Shown here piece by piece: positions 43,709-52,383 of a stretch of DNA of 64,000 nt. Positions within the stretch are counted from its first letter, which is position 1. Each line of letters opens with the position of its first letter. The notes beneath the pieces were generated by a model. That model had not been told where the DNA came from and did no database searches. It saw only the letters and a list, made by a program, of their open reading frames with translations. Both the position numbers and the translations under genes were made by a program. Origin of the DNA: CBDBCU01 sp965243185 (GTDB lineage Bacteria; Chloroflexota; Dehalococcoidia; Lucifugimonadales; UBA3495); assembly GCA_965243185.1 (NCBI GenBank), contig OZ251531.1, positions 2,728,001 to 2,792,000 of the forward strand, given 5' to 3'.

Positions 43709-44270
43709 AGTACGGGGTAGGGCCGGGGCGGCGCCTCCGGGGCCGCTCCGGCGGGTTGGTCTTTGGGGATTGGGGATTTCGCTGGTGGCGGCGCCCCTGG
43801 GCCCAGGGGCGCCGCCCGTCGCGGAAGGTGGTGGGCAAGGCTGGTCATTGGGTTGCCTGCGTCACGGGGCACACTGGCGTACATCCGCACGACGTTGCCC
43901 GGCCAGGTTGCCGACGGTGGTTGGACCTTGGATTGGCTACTGCCGCCGCTGGGTATGGTTGCCGCTACCGGCGGGTTGGCCCAGTCCAGCTACCGGGGTT
44001 GATCACTCTCCAGTCAACCTGTTTAACTCCAGCTCCTATAGGGAAGGGGCGGCGGTTTGGCGGCGGGTGGGATTTGCCGTTTTCCGCAGCTCCGGTTGGG
44101 GATTGAGGGTTCCTTAGTCCTGTCCCCGGAGGTAGGAGCGGGGCCCCGAAAAGCCGTGTTAGGGCGGTGGGGACCACAGCGCGCTGTGAGCTATATTCAG
44201 TTTTACGGTAAGCTTAGCGTAAAGAACCCGGCGTCCCGGGGTCAGGTTAACCTAGACGCTTTTTATTATG
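43709..44270. ncRNA. Structured non-coding element, copy 1
   Basis: About 560 bases align by eye with 58944-59508. No reading frame is conserved. Near the left end CCGGGGCGGC (43723-43732) pairs with GCCGCTCCGG (43742-43751). A 30-bp perfect palindrome lies at 43787-43816 (GGCGGCGCCCCTGGG and complement). In copy 2 the same position holds a palindrome of different sequence, which is compensatory change. Other shared blocks are CAGTCCAGCTACCG, GGGCGGCGGTTTGGCGGCGG and the palindrome CACAGCGCGCTGTG. I do not recognise a known RNA class. Strand is undetermined; a non-autonomous mobile element is an alternative. Confidence 0.5.
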
Positions 44271-44337
44271 GGGTTGGGATTTTGAGATGTCAAGGGGTTT
44301 GGGACGGAATTTCGGATGGATTTCAGGAATTGGAGGG

Positions 44338-44570
44338 TTCTGGATTCCCACTTTCGTGGGAATGACGGTTGGGGGGATGGGAGACGGCGGGGGAACTTTT
44401 GTAAAAGTTCCCCCGCACCCCCTCAAAACTTTTGAGTTTTTGGGGTGTCTGCTGATGGGGAGTCGAGATTCCTCGGCTATCGCCTCGGAATGACATAATC
44501 GGGGGCGTGGGGGCCGGGAGGATGGTTTAGGGAGTGGGGTTCTGGATTCCCGTTTTCACGGGAATGACGG
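44338..44570. repeat. Cluster of short palindromic repeats (A, C, B, A)
   Basis: Family A is at 44338-44368 and 44540-44570, family C at 44384-44435, family B at 44463-44497. The order matches that at 41338-41652. The remaining bases of the 1.1-kb gap from 43554 show no gene. Confidence 0.85.
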
Positions 44571-44664
44571 TCGAGAGGATGGGAATGATGGTCTAGGGGG
44601 ATGGCTTGGTTGGGGTGGGGATGACATAACGGGAAGTAGCGATTTGGTTGAGGAGGGAAGGTTT

Positions 44665-45011
44665 TTGGCGACGCTGATTAGTTTTGATATTGACGGGACT
44701 TTGGAGGTGGGGGATCCGCCGGGGTGTATTACTTGGCGATGGCACGGGCGGCACAGGCGGCCGGGTGCATTGTGGGGAGCTGTTCGGACCGGACGGTGAG
44801 CAATCAGCGGCGGCTCTGGGCGGAGAACGGCGTTGGGATGGCGTTTACCGTGCTGAAGCATCAGCTGCCGCAGGTGAAGGCGGAGTTTGCGGCGGAGCGG
44901 TATGTGCATATCGGGGATACGGAGATTGACCGGCAGTATGCGGAGCGGGCCGGGTTTGAGTTTCTGTTGCCGGAGGGGCCGGTGGCGGAGTTGTGGGAGG
45001 GTTCAGATTAG
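44665..45011 (+). pseudogene. HAD-family phosphatase with a single-base frameshift
   Basis: TTG 44665, behind GGAGGGAAGG, opens TLISFDIDGTLEVGDPPG, the HAD motif I with the nucleophile Asp. The frame then shifts, and the rest (VYYLAMARAAQAAGCIVGSC, SDRTVSNQRRLWAENG and VHIGDTEIDRQYAERAGFEF) continues in another frame to 45011. The break is at a run of four G near 44720, where five G would restore the frame. It is a fresh pseudogene, a read error in a homopolymer, or a frameshifted gene. The next gene starts about 25 bases downstream. Confidence 0.7.
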
Positions 45012-45036
45012 CAATTCGGGGAGTTATCAGGCTTTG

Positions 45037-45792
45037 ATGGACCGGTTCCGGTTGGCCCGGCGGGATGCCGGGTTGGCGGTGCTGGAGGGGTTTCATCCCT
45101 GGAAACACGCTTTGCGGTTCGGGGCGACGGTTTTGGAGACGGCGGCGGTGGCGGGCGGGGAGTGGGGGCGGTTGACGGAAGAGTTGGCGCCGGAGTTGGT
45201 CGGGGTAGTGGAAAGGGAGGCGGCTATGGTGCCGGCGGCGTTTTTTCGGCAACTTTCGCCGATGCCGCCGCCGACCGGCGTAATGGCGATAGCGGAGCGG
45301 CCGGCGGCGGATTTTCGGTTAATGCTGGAGGATAGCGGGCCGGGGCCGGTGGTTTTGTTGGAAAATCCGCGGAGTCATGGCAACTGCGGGGCGGCGATAC
45401 GGGCGGCGGCGGCCGCGGGGGCGGCGGGAGTGCTGACAACGGGGGAGCATAATCCGTGGCATCCGTCGGCGTTGGTGGGTTCAGCGGGGCTGCATTTTGC
45501 GCTGCCGGTGGCTTGGCTGCGGGACTTTGACGGGGAGAGTTTGGCGGCGGAGGCAGAGGTTTGGGGAAAGCGGACTTTGGTGGCGGTGGATCCTACGGGG
45601 GAGCCGCTGGTTTGGGGCGGGATACCGGAGCGGGCGCTGCTGATATTCGGGTCTGAGCGGGAGGGGATTAGTCCGGGGCTGTTGGCCAAGGCGGAGCGGC
45701 GGGTGGCGATTCCGATGCGGGCGGGGGTGTCGAGTTTGAATTTGGCAACGGCGGTGGCGGTGGTGCTATATGGGTGGCGGCTGGGACGGTAA
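45037..45792 (+). CDS. TrmH/SpoU-type RNA 2'-O-methyltransferase
   Basis: This 251-residue protein is a SPOUT-class RNA ribose methyltransferase. The knotted cofactor domain begins VVLLENPRSHGNCGAAIRAA, where motif 1 has the conserved Asn and Arg, and continues with LLIFGSEREGISPGLL and IPMRAGVSSLNLATAVAVVL (motifs 2 and 3). An N-terminal substrate-binding part of about 90 residues precedes it. ATG 45037 is the start I prefer, with GGGGAG upstream. Whether the target is tRNA or rRNA is not shown. Confidence 0.88.
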   Translation: MDRFRLARRDAGLAVLEGFHPWKHALRFGATVLETAAVAGGEWGRLTEELAPELVGVVEREAAMVPAAFFRQLSPMPPPTGVMAIAERPAADFRLMLEDSGPGPVVLLENPRSHGNCGAAIRAAAAAGAAGVLTTGEHNPWHPSALVGSAGLHFALPVAWLRDFDGESLAAEAEVWGKRTLVAVDPTGEPLVWGGIPERALLIFGSEREGISPGLLAKAERRVAIPMRAGVSSLNLATAVAVVLYGWRLGR

Positions 45793-45817
45793 GGGGGGAA
45801 TGGGGTTGAATATGAAG

Positions 45818-45850
45818 GGGAACCGTCAACCCGGTTCCCTTTTTGTTTTG
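45818..45850 (+). terminator. Intrinsic terminator after the methyltransferase gene
   Basis: GGGAACCG (45818-45825) pairs with CGGTTCCC (45832-45839), followed by TTTTTGTTTTG. Confidence 0.88.
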
Positions 45851-45858
45851 TGGGGGGA

Positions 45859-45958
45859 CGGCGGGGGAACTTTTGTAAAAGTTCCCCCGCACCCCCTCAA
45901 AACTTTTGAGTTTGGGGAAGTACGGTCGAGATTCCTCGCTGCGCTCGGAATGACATGG
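45859..45958. repeat. Short palindromic repeats, families C and B
   Basis: A family C copy (45859-45910) is followed at once by a family B copy (45925-45958). Confidence 0.85.
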
Positions 45959-45994
45959 GTCGAAAGGGGGAATAATACGACTGTTATATATGGG

Positions 45995-47101
45995 CTATTC
46001 GTAGTGGGGGATGAGGTGGGAGTAGAGGGCGGACCAGTCGAATGCGATGCCGTGGCCGGGGGTTTCGCGGGGGGTGTAGGCGCCGTTTTCGGGCATTAGG
46101 GGGTTGCGGATAATGCCGGTGTTGTTGAGGTTGAGGGTGGGGAGGTGTTCGACGAGGAAGCCGTTGGGGACGCCACAGCAGAGGTGTACGGAGAGTTCCT
46201 CGACGAGGTGGGGGGCCATGGGCAGGTGGTAGGCGTCGGCAAGGCGGGCGATGCGGAGCCAGGGGGTGATGCCGCCGACGCGGCAGACATCGGCCTGGAC
46301 GAATTGGATGGTGCCGCGCTGGAAAAGGTCGAGGAATTGCTCGAGTTGGTGTTCGCCTTCGCCGGCGGCCAGGGCGGTATTGACGGATTGGCTGAGTCGC
46401 TGGTAGCCGGGATGGTCGTCGGAGAGGATGGGTTCCTCGAGCCAGAAGAGGTTGAATTCCTGCATAGCGCGGGCGCGGGTGATGGCTTCGCCGACGGTCC
46501 AACGCTGGTTAGCGTCGACCATTAAAGGCGTGTGGGGGCCGATGGCTTGGCGGACGGCGCGGAGGCGGGCGATGTCCTCGTCCAAGCGGTCGCGGCCGAC
46601 TTTGATTTTGACGCCCCAAAAGCCTTGTTGGATAAAGGTTTGGACTTCGTCGAGGAGCTGTTCGGTGGAGTAAGCCAGGTCAAGGCCGCTGCCATAGACG
46701 GGGACGGAGGGGCGGTAGTTGCCGAGGAGGCGGTAGAGAGGCTGGTTGGCGGCTTGGCCGGCGATGTCCCAGAGGGCGATGTCGAGGGGGGCAAGGGTTA
46801 CGGCGGTGAGGCCAGCCATGGTGATGTTGGGAAAGACGCTGCGCCAGAGTTTATCCCAAAGGCGTTCAATATCGGCGGGGTTTTCGCCGAGGAGACGGGG
46901 GGCGAGGAGGGAGTCGATGGCGGCTTTCATCCCGCGGCCGCTGTCGCCGTGGCTGTAAGTCCAGCCGATGCCTTCGAGGCCGGTGTCGGTGATGATGCGG
47001 CCGAGGAGGAGGCTGGTGGACTCGATTTGGGAGGTGGAGTTGGAGAGTCCAGGTTGGCGGGGGATGCGGTAGAGGGCGGTATCGACTTGCGCGATTTGCA
47101 A
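45995..47101 (-). CDS. Mandelate racemase / muconate lactonizing enzyme family protein
   Basis: This 368-residue protein is an enolase-superfamily enzyme that abstracts a proton next to a carboxylate. The barrel carries the Lys-x-Lys acid/base pair in WGVKIKVGRDRLDEDI, and the metal ligands appear in PLMVDANQRW, FWLEEPILSDD and ALAAGEGEH. MAPHLVEELSVHLCCGVPNG follows, with the His of the opposite face. TTG 47101 has GGAGG six bases upstream; the open frame beyond is not family-like. The acid substrate is unknown. Confidence 0.9.
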   Translation of the reverse strand: MQIAQVDTALYRIPRQPGLSNSTSQIESTSLLLGRIITDTGLEGIGWTYSHGDSGRGMKAAIDSLLAPRLLGENPADIERLWDKLWRSVFPNITMAGLTAVTLAPLDIALWDIAGQAANQPLYRLLGNYRPSVPVYGSGLDLAYSTEQLLDEVQTFIQQGFWGVKIKVGRDRLDEDIARLRAVRQAIGPHTPLMVDANQRWTVGEAITRARAMQEFNLFWLEEPILSDDHPGYQRLSQSVNTALAAGEGEHQLEQFLDLFQRGTIQFVQADVCRVGGITPWLRIARLADAYHLPMAPHLVEELSVHLCCGVPNGFLVEHLPTLNLNNTGIIRNPLMPENGAYTPRETPGHGIAFDWSALYSHLIPHYE

Positions 47102-47180
47102 GGGGCGGCCTCCGGTTTTGGGGGTTTTCCGCCCATTCCGGGCTGGCGCCGGATGGGCGGAAGGGTGTTGCTTTGGCGGG

Positions 47181-47211
47181 TTCTGGATTCCCGTTGGCAC
47201 GGGAATGACGG
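47181..47211. repeat. Short dispersed palindromic repeat, family A
   Basis: TTCTGGATTCCC, GTTGGCAC, then GGGAATGACGG. Copies at 53359 and 53423 share the GTTGGCAC loop. Confidence 0.8.
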
Positions 47212-47264
47212 TAGTAATGGGCGGGAATGACGCCGGTAATGATACGGGATGGTATAGGGTTGGG

Positions 47265-48128
47265 TTAGACGGCGGCGGCCGCGGCGGTGGGGGTTAGCTG
47301 GTGAGCGATGAAAGATTTCATCAGGCTGAGGGCGCGGTCGGATGCCGGGCCGGGGGTGTTGCCGAAGCCGTGGATCTGATCGGGGAAGATTTCGAGTTGG
47401 ATGCTGCCGCCGGCGGCTTGGTAGGCGGCGGTGAAGTTTTCGGGGATGGACATAGGGACGTTGTCGTCGCGGGTGCCTTGGATAAGGAGGGTGGGCGGCA
47501 GTTGGACGGGTTCGCGGCGGTCGAGGATGTGCTGGGGGTTGGCTTCTTGCATCGCGTCCTGGGTCAGGAAGTAGGCTTCGGTGGAGGCGGCGAGGCGGTC
47601 GTTGTTGGCTTCCTGGGCGTAGAGGTAGCGGGCGTAGGGGTCGAGGACGGGCCAGCAGCAGAGGGTATAAGCCAAGGATGCGTCGATGCCGGCGGCGGGC
47701 AAGGGCAAGGCGGTGTATTGGGAGTCGTGGGGGCGCATGGCGTTGAGCATCAGGGTGTGGCCGCCGCTGGAGGAGCCGAGGCCGCCGACGGTGTTGGGGT
47801 CGGCGTTGAGGTCGGGGGCGTGGGCTTTGAGCCAGCGGACGGCGTAGTTGACATCCTGGACTTGGGCGGGATAGGGATGGTCGGGGGCGAGGCGGAAGTC
47901 GATGGCGGCGACGACGGTACCGCTGGCGGCGAGGGCGTGGTTCATTACGGCGTCGTTGCTGCGGTCGCCGCGGTTCCAGGCGCCGCCGTGGACGTCGAGA
48001 AGGGCGGGAAAGGGGCCATTGCCTTGGGGGAGGTAGAGGGTTACGCCCCAGGAGACGCTGCCGGCGTTGCGGTATTCGCGTTCTTGGAGGGTTACGGGGA
48101 ATTGCTGGTCGGGGGTGTAATGGGTCAT
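47265..48128 (-). CDS. Alpha/beta hydrolase, esterase-like
   Basis: This 287-residue protein is an alpha/beta hydrolase of the hormone-sensitive lipase or BD-FAE-like group. Evidence is the oxyanion motif ALLDVHGGAWNRGDRSND, the nucleophile elbow GGLGSSSGGHTLMLNA (G-x-S-x-G), the acidic residue in LIQGTRDDNVPM and the His in FPDQIHGFGNTP. No signal peptide is present. It starts at ATG 48128, 18 bases after the end of the glutaredoxin-DinB gene, which is therefore probably co-transcribed upstream of it. Confidence 0.9.
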   Translation of the reverse strand: MTHYTPDQQFPVTLQEREYRNAGSVSWGVTLYLPQGNGPFPALLDVHGGAWNRGDRSNDAVMNHALAASGTVVAAIDFRLAPDHPYPAQVQDVNYAVRWLKAHAPDLNADPNTVGGLGSSSGGHTLMLNAMRPHDSQYTALPLPAAGIDASLAYTLCCWPVLDPYARYLYAQEANNDRLAASTEAYFLTQDAMQEANPQHILDRREPVQLPPTLLIQGTRDDNVPMSIPENFTAAYQAAGGSIQLEIFPDQIHGFGNTPGPASDRALSLMKSFIAHQLTPTAAAAAV

Positions 48129-48146
48129 TGGTGGCTCCTTGCGGGG

Positions 48147-48905
48147 TTAGATGAGGGTTTCCGGGGTAAAGATGCCGGCGAAGTCGGCGGGGGTGGCGGG
48201 ATTGACCGGGGTGATGCCGAGGGTGGTTTCCATAAACCAATAGACTTGTTTGAGGTGGTGGGTACTGTGGCTGAGGATGATGTTGAGGAGTTCCTCGACG
48301 GTGACTTCGCCGCCGTAGTGGGCGGGGACGATGCGGTTGAAGGCGGCGGTGTCGCTGCTTTGGAGAAAGGCGGTGATGCTGCTGATGACGCCTTGTCCGT
48401 AGTCGGCGATTTGCTGGGGGGTGCGGACCGGGGCGAGACGCTGGCGGCAAGCCTGCATATCGTCGGTGGTCATTTGGCCGGTGCGGTGGCTGAGCCAGGC
48501 GAGTTCGGGGAAGGAGAGGATGTGGAGGAGGGTGTCGCGGAGGGTTTCGGGCCGCCAGGCAACTTCTTGTTGGAGTTGGTGGGGGGAGAGTTGGAGGGTG
48601 GCGCGGGTGGCGGCGTGGAGGATGCGGTGGTATTTGTCGGCCATCCAGAGGGCGCGGCCGGAGAGGTCGACTTGGGCGTCGAGGTTGAGGGTGGCGATGA
48701 GTTTGCGGGGTTGGTAGCCGATGATGATTTGGCCGTCGATGACGGTTACGGGGGCGGATTTGACGCCGTGGTGGTGGAGGAAGGTTTGGGCGTCGGGGTC
48801 GGTGGGGATGTTGTGATGTTCATACTGAACATTATGGGACGCGAGGAATTCCTCGAGCGTCCGGCAACTGAATCAACCAGGGTTGGTGTAGACGTGGATG
48901 TTCAT
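48147..48905 (-). CDS. Glutaredoxin-like/DinB fusion with in-frame UGA (probable selenoprotein)
   Basis: From ATG 48905 the first ten codons read MNIHVYTNPG, then codon 11 is TGA (48875-48873). The same frame then stays open to 48147 for 252 codons in all. The part after TGA, FSCRTLEEFLASHNVQYEH and GVKSAPVTVIDGQIIIGYQP, is a textbook glutaredoxin-like domain. UGA sits exactly where the first Cys of CxxC belongs, giving UFSC. Residues from about 88 (MADKYHRILHAATRATLQLS) form a DinB-type four-helix domain with the metal-site segment HSTHHLKQVYW. A SECIS-like hairpin begins 10 bases after UGA. If UGA were a stop, ATG 48644 would give the DinB part alone. A Cys-to-stop mutation is the alternative, and selenocysteine machinery must lie outside this window. 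Confidence 0.72.
48837..48862 (-). promoter_or_regulatory. SECIS-like hairpin
   Basis: On the minus strand GGACG, bulged CT, CGAGG, loop AATT, CCTCG, CGTCC form ten base pairs with a two-base bulge containing U. It starts 10 bases after the UGA, and the loop is 22 bases from it, inside the range known for bacterial SECIS elements. Confidence 0.6.
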
Positions 48906-49082
48906 TTTGGGGGCGGCTCCTTGGTGGATTTGGAGTTTGTTGGGGGTTAGGATAGCGGAAAGGGGGGATGATGGCAAGGGGGTAACATTGATGGGGAGAG
49001 GTGACATTTGGCGATTGCGCTGGGGGGTAGGGGGTTGGTAAAATGCGGGAATAGTCTGCAATCGGCTACCGGAGTAGATATT

Positions 49083-52000
49083 GTGACTAACCAGAACGCC
49101 TTGACGCTGATGGCTGAGGTCATAATAGCCCGAAAGAAGCGAGAGGCCACGGTCCAAAGCAACATCGAGCAGCTCTGCGAAGCGCTGAGCTACGATGTGG
49201 AACGGGAATATCCTACGGGCGCGGGCCGCGCTGACCTGTATCTGCCCGGCCGGCGTACGATCATCGAAACGAAGGGGAGCGGGCAAGCGGCTCCGGACAA
49301 GCCCGGCGGCAATGCCGGGGAAACGCAAGAGGAGCAGTGCAGCCGCTATATCTCTGCGGAAAATGAGCGGGAACGGGGCCGGCTGGATCTGGAAGGAATG
49401 TCCGACCAGCCTTGGCAGGCGATGCTCACGGATGGCCGGCAGTGGTGGGTCTGGAAATGGCCGGTCAATCACGATGGCAGTTTGGCCGGCAAGAGTATGA
49501 CGGATGAGCGGACTTTCGTAACCGGGCAGGAAGGGGAAGCTCTGGCCTGGTTGCAGGATAAGGCGGGAGAGCGCATTGGCAAACAGTGGGTGCCGCGCAA
49601 TCCTAATGAACTGTTTGACAGCCATTTGGCTACGCTGAATGGCATTTACCGCCAGCTCCGCAATGACCGGGTGGTTATAACCAAGCGGCATCTTTGGCTG
49701 GAGACGCTGAACGGATCCGGCTGCGCTCCGGAGGATGATGCCCAAGCGGAAACTCTGTTTCTCCAGCATACGCTGTTGATAACGGTAGCCCGGGCGGTGG
49801 TCAATACTTTGAGCCGGCGGGAGGGGCGGCGGGAGCCAATGGACATTATGGCCGAAGGGTTTGCGTCGTGGCCGCAAGCCCGCAACGAAAACGGACCGAC
49901 GCACCACGCCGGCGTGGTGTGGACGAACTCCGTATTTGACACGGTTGACAGCCACGACTGGCGGCAGCGGGCGCAGGATGTAATGCGAACCCTGTACCAG
50001 GGGTTGATTCCGGGGGAACAGCGCAAAGCCTTTGGCGAGTATTACACGCCGGACTGGCTGGCGGCGATGCTGGCGGAGCGGGTCATTGATGACCAGTGGA
50101 TTCAACGGGCGATTGACCACTACCTTTTCGGCAATGCGCCGGTTACCGGGGTGGGAGTATTGGATCCGGCGTGCGGCTCCGGGACTTTTCTTTACCACGC
50201 GGCGCGGCGCATATTGGATTCGTCGCCAATGCGGCAGTCTAACGCCACCCGGGTGCAGCAGGCGGACTTTATAGCCAAGCTGGTCAACGGCATCGACATT
50301 CACCCCATCGCCGCCGAAATCAGCCGGGCTACGCTGATGCGGGCGCTGCCGGCGGAACCCAGCGGCGGGCCGGATGCGCTCCAGATCTATCAGGGGGATG
50401 CGCTGATTTACAACCGCCGTAATCTGCGGTTGTCTTACAACCCGGATCTGCCCTTTTATACCATTTCGTCCCGGGGGGATAACGAAATCAAGATTCCGGT
50501 GGCTTTTGCGGCAAGCCCGAGTTTCGGACAAAGTATCGTCCGGTTCGTTCAGGCGGCTAATGCCGGGCTACCGATGCCGCCGGGCATTACTGCCGGTCTG
50601 GATGAAAGGGACGCGGCTATCCTGTCGGAAACCTTTGACGCCACGACTAAAGTTTGCCGGGAGGAGGGCAACAGCGTTTGGGCCTGGTATATTTTCAATG
50701 CGGTTTCGCCCACGACGCTGGCGCAAAGGAAGGTTGACCGCATTTTGAGCAACCCGCCGTGGGTGGTGCTGACGGACATTCGGGTTGAGGAGCGGCGGCA
50801 GGAACTGGAAGCCTTGTCCCACCAGTTGGGTATCAGGGAGCCGCGGGGCAAGTTTGACATCGCCGCGCTGTTTGTCAAACGCTGCCGGGAGAACTACTTG
50901 GTGGACCAGGAAACGGCGGAAGCCGCTTGGGTGCTGAACCGGGCGGCCCTTACCGCCAGCAACTGGGAGAAAACCCGAGAGGACCAAGGGGAATATACCG
51001 CCGAATGGCTGGATTTCAGCAAGGTTAAAGCGGCGCCTTTTAGCGGGGCGGCGTCCTGTGCCTGGATTCAGAAAGCTACCGACCGGTCAACCATCGTCCA
51101 TTGGAACTTGTTGAACCGGGACAGAAACTTGAAAATTCCGATTAGCGGCGACTGGCCGGAAGTCAAAGAGTTGACCAAGTTGCAACCGGCACAGACACGG
51201 TTGGAGATAGCGCCGTCGTCGTACTTGGGACAAGGCGGGCTGCCGCCGTTCCGGACCGGATTCAAGTTTGAGCCGTACTGCCTGGTCAACATTGATAAGT
51301 GCGACATCAGGGGAGACACCGCCAGCATTAAAACGGTGCCGTCACGGCACGAGCCTTGGAAATCCGAAGGCGTACAGCGGGGCGATATACCGGCCCGGTG
51401 GGTTAGGGATATGGGGCATCGCTCCGAGTTGACGCCCTTTAACTTGGGGCCGCACCGAGGGGTTATTCCCCTTACGGCTGATGGGGAACCGGATCCGGAA
51501 CGGGAGAGCAACGAATACTGGCGGCGGGCATTAGCCATTTACGAGCGGCACGTAACCGCGAGTCCGCAAACGCCGCAGACGCTGTTCGACCGGCTCAACT
51601 TCCAGAACAAGCTGCTGGAGCAATCGGGAAATGGGTCAAAGTCGGCTGACCTTATCAAGGTTTTTTACAATGCGTCGGGCCAAATTTTGAGGGCGGCGCG
51701 GTCGACGCCGCAAATCATAGCGGAATCCGGGCTGCTGCACGCCACTTTCGACGACCCGCAAGAGGCGGCGTACTTGGTCGCGATGCTGAATGCGCCGTGC
51801 CTACAGTTGGCATATCAGCAAAGCCGGAAGTCGGACCGGGATTTTGTCCAGCATTTCTGGCGCACCGTCCCCATTCCGGTATATGACGCCGGCAATGGGG
51901 ACCATCAGCAACTGGCCGCGCTCTGCGGGGAAGCGGAAGCGGCCGCGCAAGCCGTTTTGACTTTGCACGGCGCCCAGTTCGGGCAGATAACGCTGTCGAG

Positions 52001-52166
52001 CCGCATCCGGCAGGAACTAATCAATCAGGGGATAGCCGGTCGCATAGACGATTTGGTGCGTAAAATCGTACTGGGTCAGTCGGAGCAATTTTACGAGGAG
52101 GGCTATCATCCGTGGCTTACGAAACAGTGCGACCGGGAAGTTGACGGCGATACGGAAGGGGGGTAG
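49083..52166 (+). CDS. Single-chain type II restriction-modification enzyme (adenine methyltransferase with nuclease domain)
   Basis: This 1027-residue protein looks like a type IIG enzyme, cutting and methylating with one chain. Near the N-terminus, GRADLYLPGRRTIIETKGSG gives a PD-(D/E)xK site (D51, E62, K64). The methyltransferase has LDPACGSGTFLYHAARRI (motif I, near residue 360) and RILSNPPWVVLTD (the NPPW motif of N6-adenine enzymes, near residue 557). The C-terminal 350 residues probably recognise the target site, which cannot be read from sequence. GTG 49083 has GGAG upstream, and no separate specificity gene is present. Confidence 0.85.
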   Translation: MTNQNALTLMAEVIIARKKREATVQSNIEQLCEALSYDVEREYPTGAGRADLYLPGRRTIIETKGSGQAAPDKPGGNAGETQEEQCSRYISAENERERGRLDLEGMSDQPWQAMLTDGRQWWVWKWPVNHDGSLAGKSMTDERTFVTGQEGEALAWLQDKAGERIGKQWVPRNPNELFDSHLATLNGIYRQLRNDRVVITKRHLWLETLNGSGCAPEDDAQAETLFLQHTLLITVARAVVNTLSRREGRREPMDIMAEGFASWPQARNENGPTHHAGVVWTNSVFDTVDSHDWRQRAQDVMRTLYQGLIPGEQRKAFGEYYTPDWLAAMLAERVIDDQWIQRAIDHYLFGNAPVTGVGVLDPACGSGTFLYHAARRILDSSPMRQSNATRVQQADFIAKLVNGIDIHPIAAEISRATLMRALPAEPSGGPDALQIYQGDALIYNRRNLRLSYNPDLPFYTISSRGDNEIKIPVAFAASPSFGQSIVRFVQAANAGLPMPPGITAGLDERDAAILSETFDATTKVCREEGNSVWAWYIFNAVSPTTLAQRKVDRILSNPPWVVLTDIRVEERRQELEALSHQLGIREPRGKFDIAALFVKRCRENYLVDQETAEAAWVLNRAALTASNWEKTREDQGEYTAEWLDFSKVKAAPFSGAASCAWIQKATDRSTIVHWNLLNRDRNLKIPISGDWPEVKELTKLQPAQTRLEIAPSSYLGQGGLPPFRTGFKFEPYCLVNIDKCDIRGDTASIKTVPSRHEPWKSEGVQRGDIPARWVRDMGHRSELTPFNLGPHRGVIPLTADGEPDPERESNEYWRRALAIYERHVTASPQTPQTLFDRLNFQNKLLEQSGNGSKSADLIKVFYNASGQILRAARSTPQIIAESGLLHATFDDPQEAAYLVAMLNAPCLQLAYQQSRKSDRDFVQHFWRTVPIPVYDAGNGDHQQLAALCGEAEAAAQAVLTLHGAQFGQITLSSRIRQELINQGIAGRIDDLVRKIVLGQSEQFYEEGYHPWLTKQCDREVDGDTEGG

Positions 52167-52173
52167 AAGGGAG

Positions 52174-52254
52174 AAGCACGGCTAGGTCCGGCGTCTATCC
52201 CGCTCAGCGGGACGACGTTGTCCGACCCCTCCGTGCTTTACTCTTTTACTTTAG
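52174..52254 (+). terminator. Long hairpin terminator after the restriction-modification gene
   Basis: AAGCACGG (52174-52181) pairs with CCGTGCTT (52231-52238) around inner stems including CCCGC/GCGGG. TTACTCTTTTACTTT follows. Confidence 0.75.
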
Positions 52255-52383
52255 CGGTATTATGCCGTTTTGTCAATGCCCGGCGGCGCGGTGGGCGCGG
52301 GGCGTTGTATAATGGGCGGGAGTTTTGGGCCGGCCGGTTGGGGATTTTGCTGGGCCGGGGCATTCAGGTTAGGAGGGGGAGTT

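Noticed and set aside
41964..43838. Open frame of 624 codons on the minus strand
   Set aside because: Antisense to the gamma-glutamyltransferase gene; the product is dominated by Arg, Pro and His as expected from G-rich coding DNA read backwards.
43709..44106. Protein-coding gene within the structured element
   Set aside because: A 136-codon frame exists, but in the second copy it is broken by stops and shifts while hairpins are kept, so non-coding structure explains the conservation better.
47301..48950. Open frame of 549 codons on the plus strand
   Set aside because: It runs antisense through the hydrolase and glutaredoxin-DinB genes and is Gly/Val/Glu-rich without any recognisable domain.
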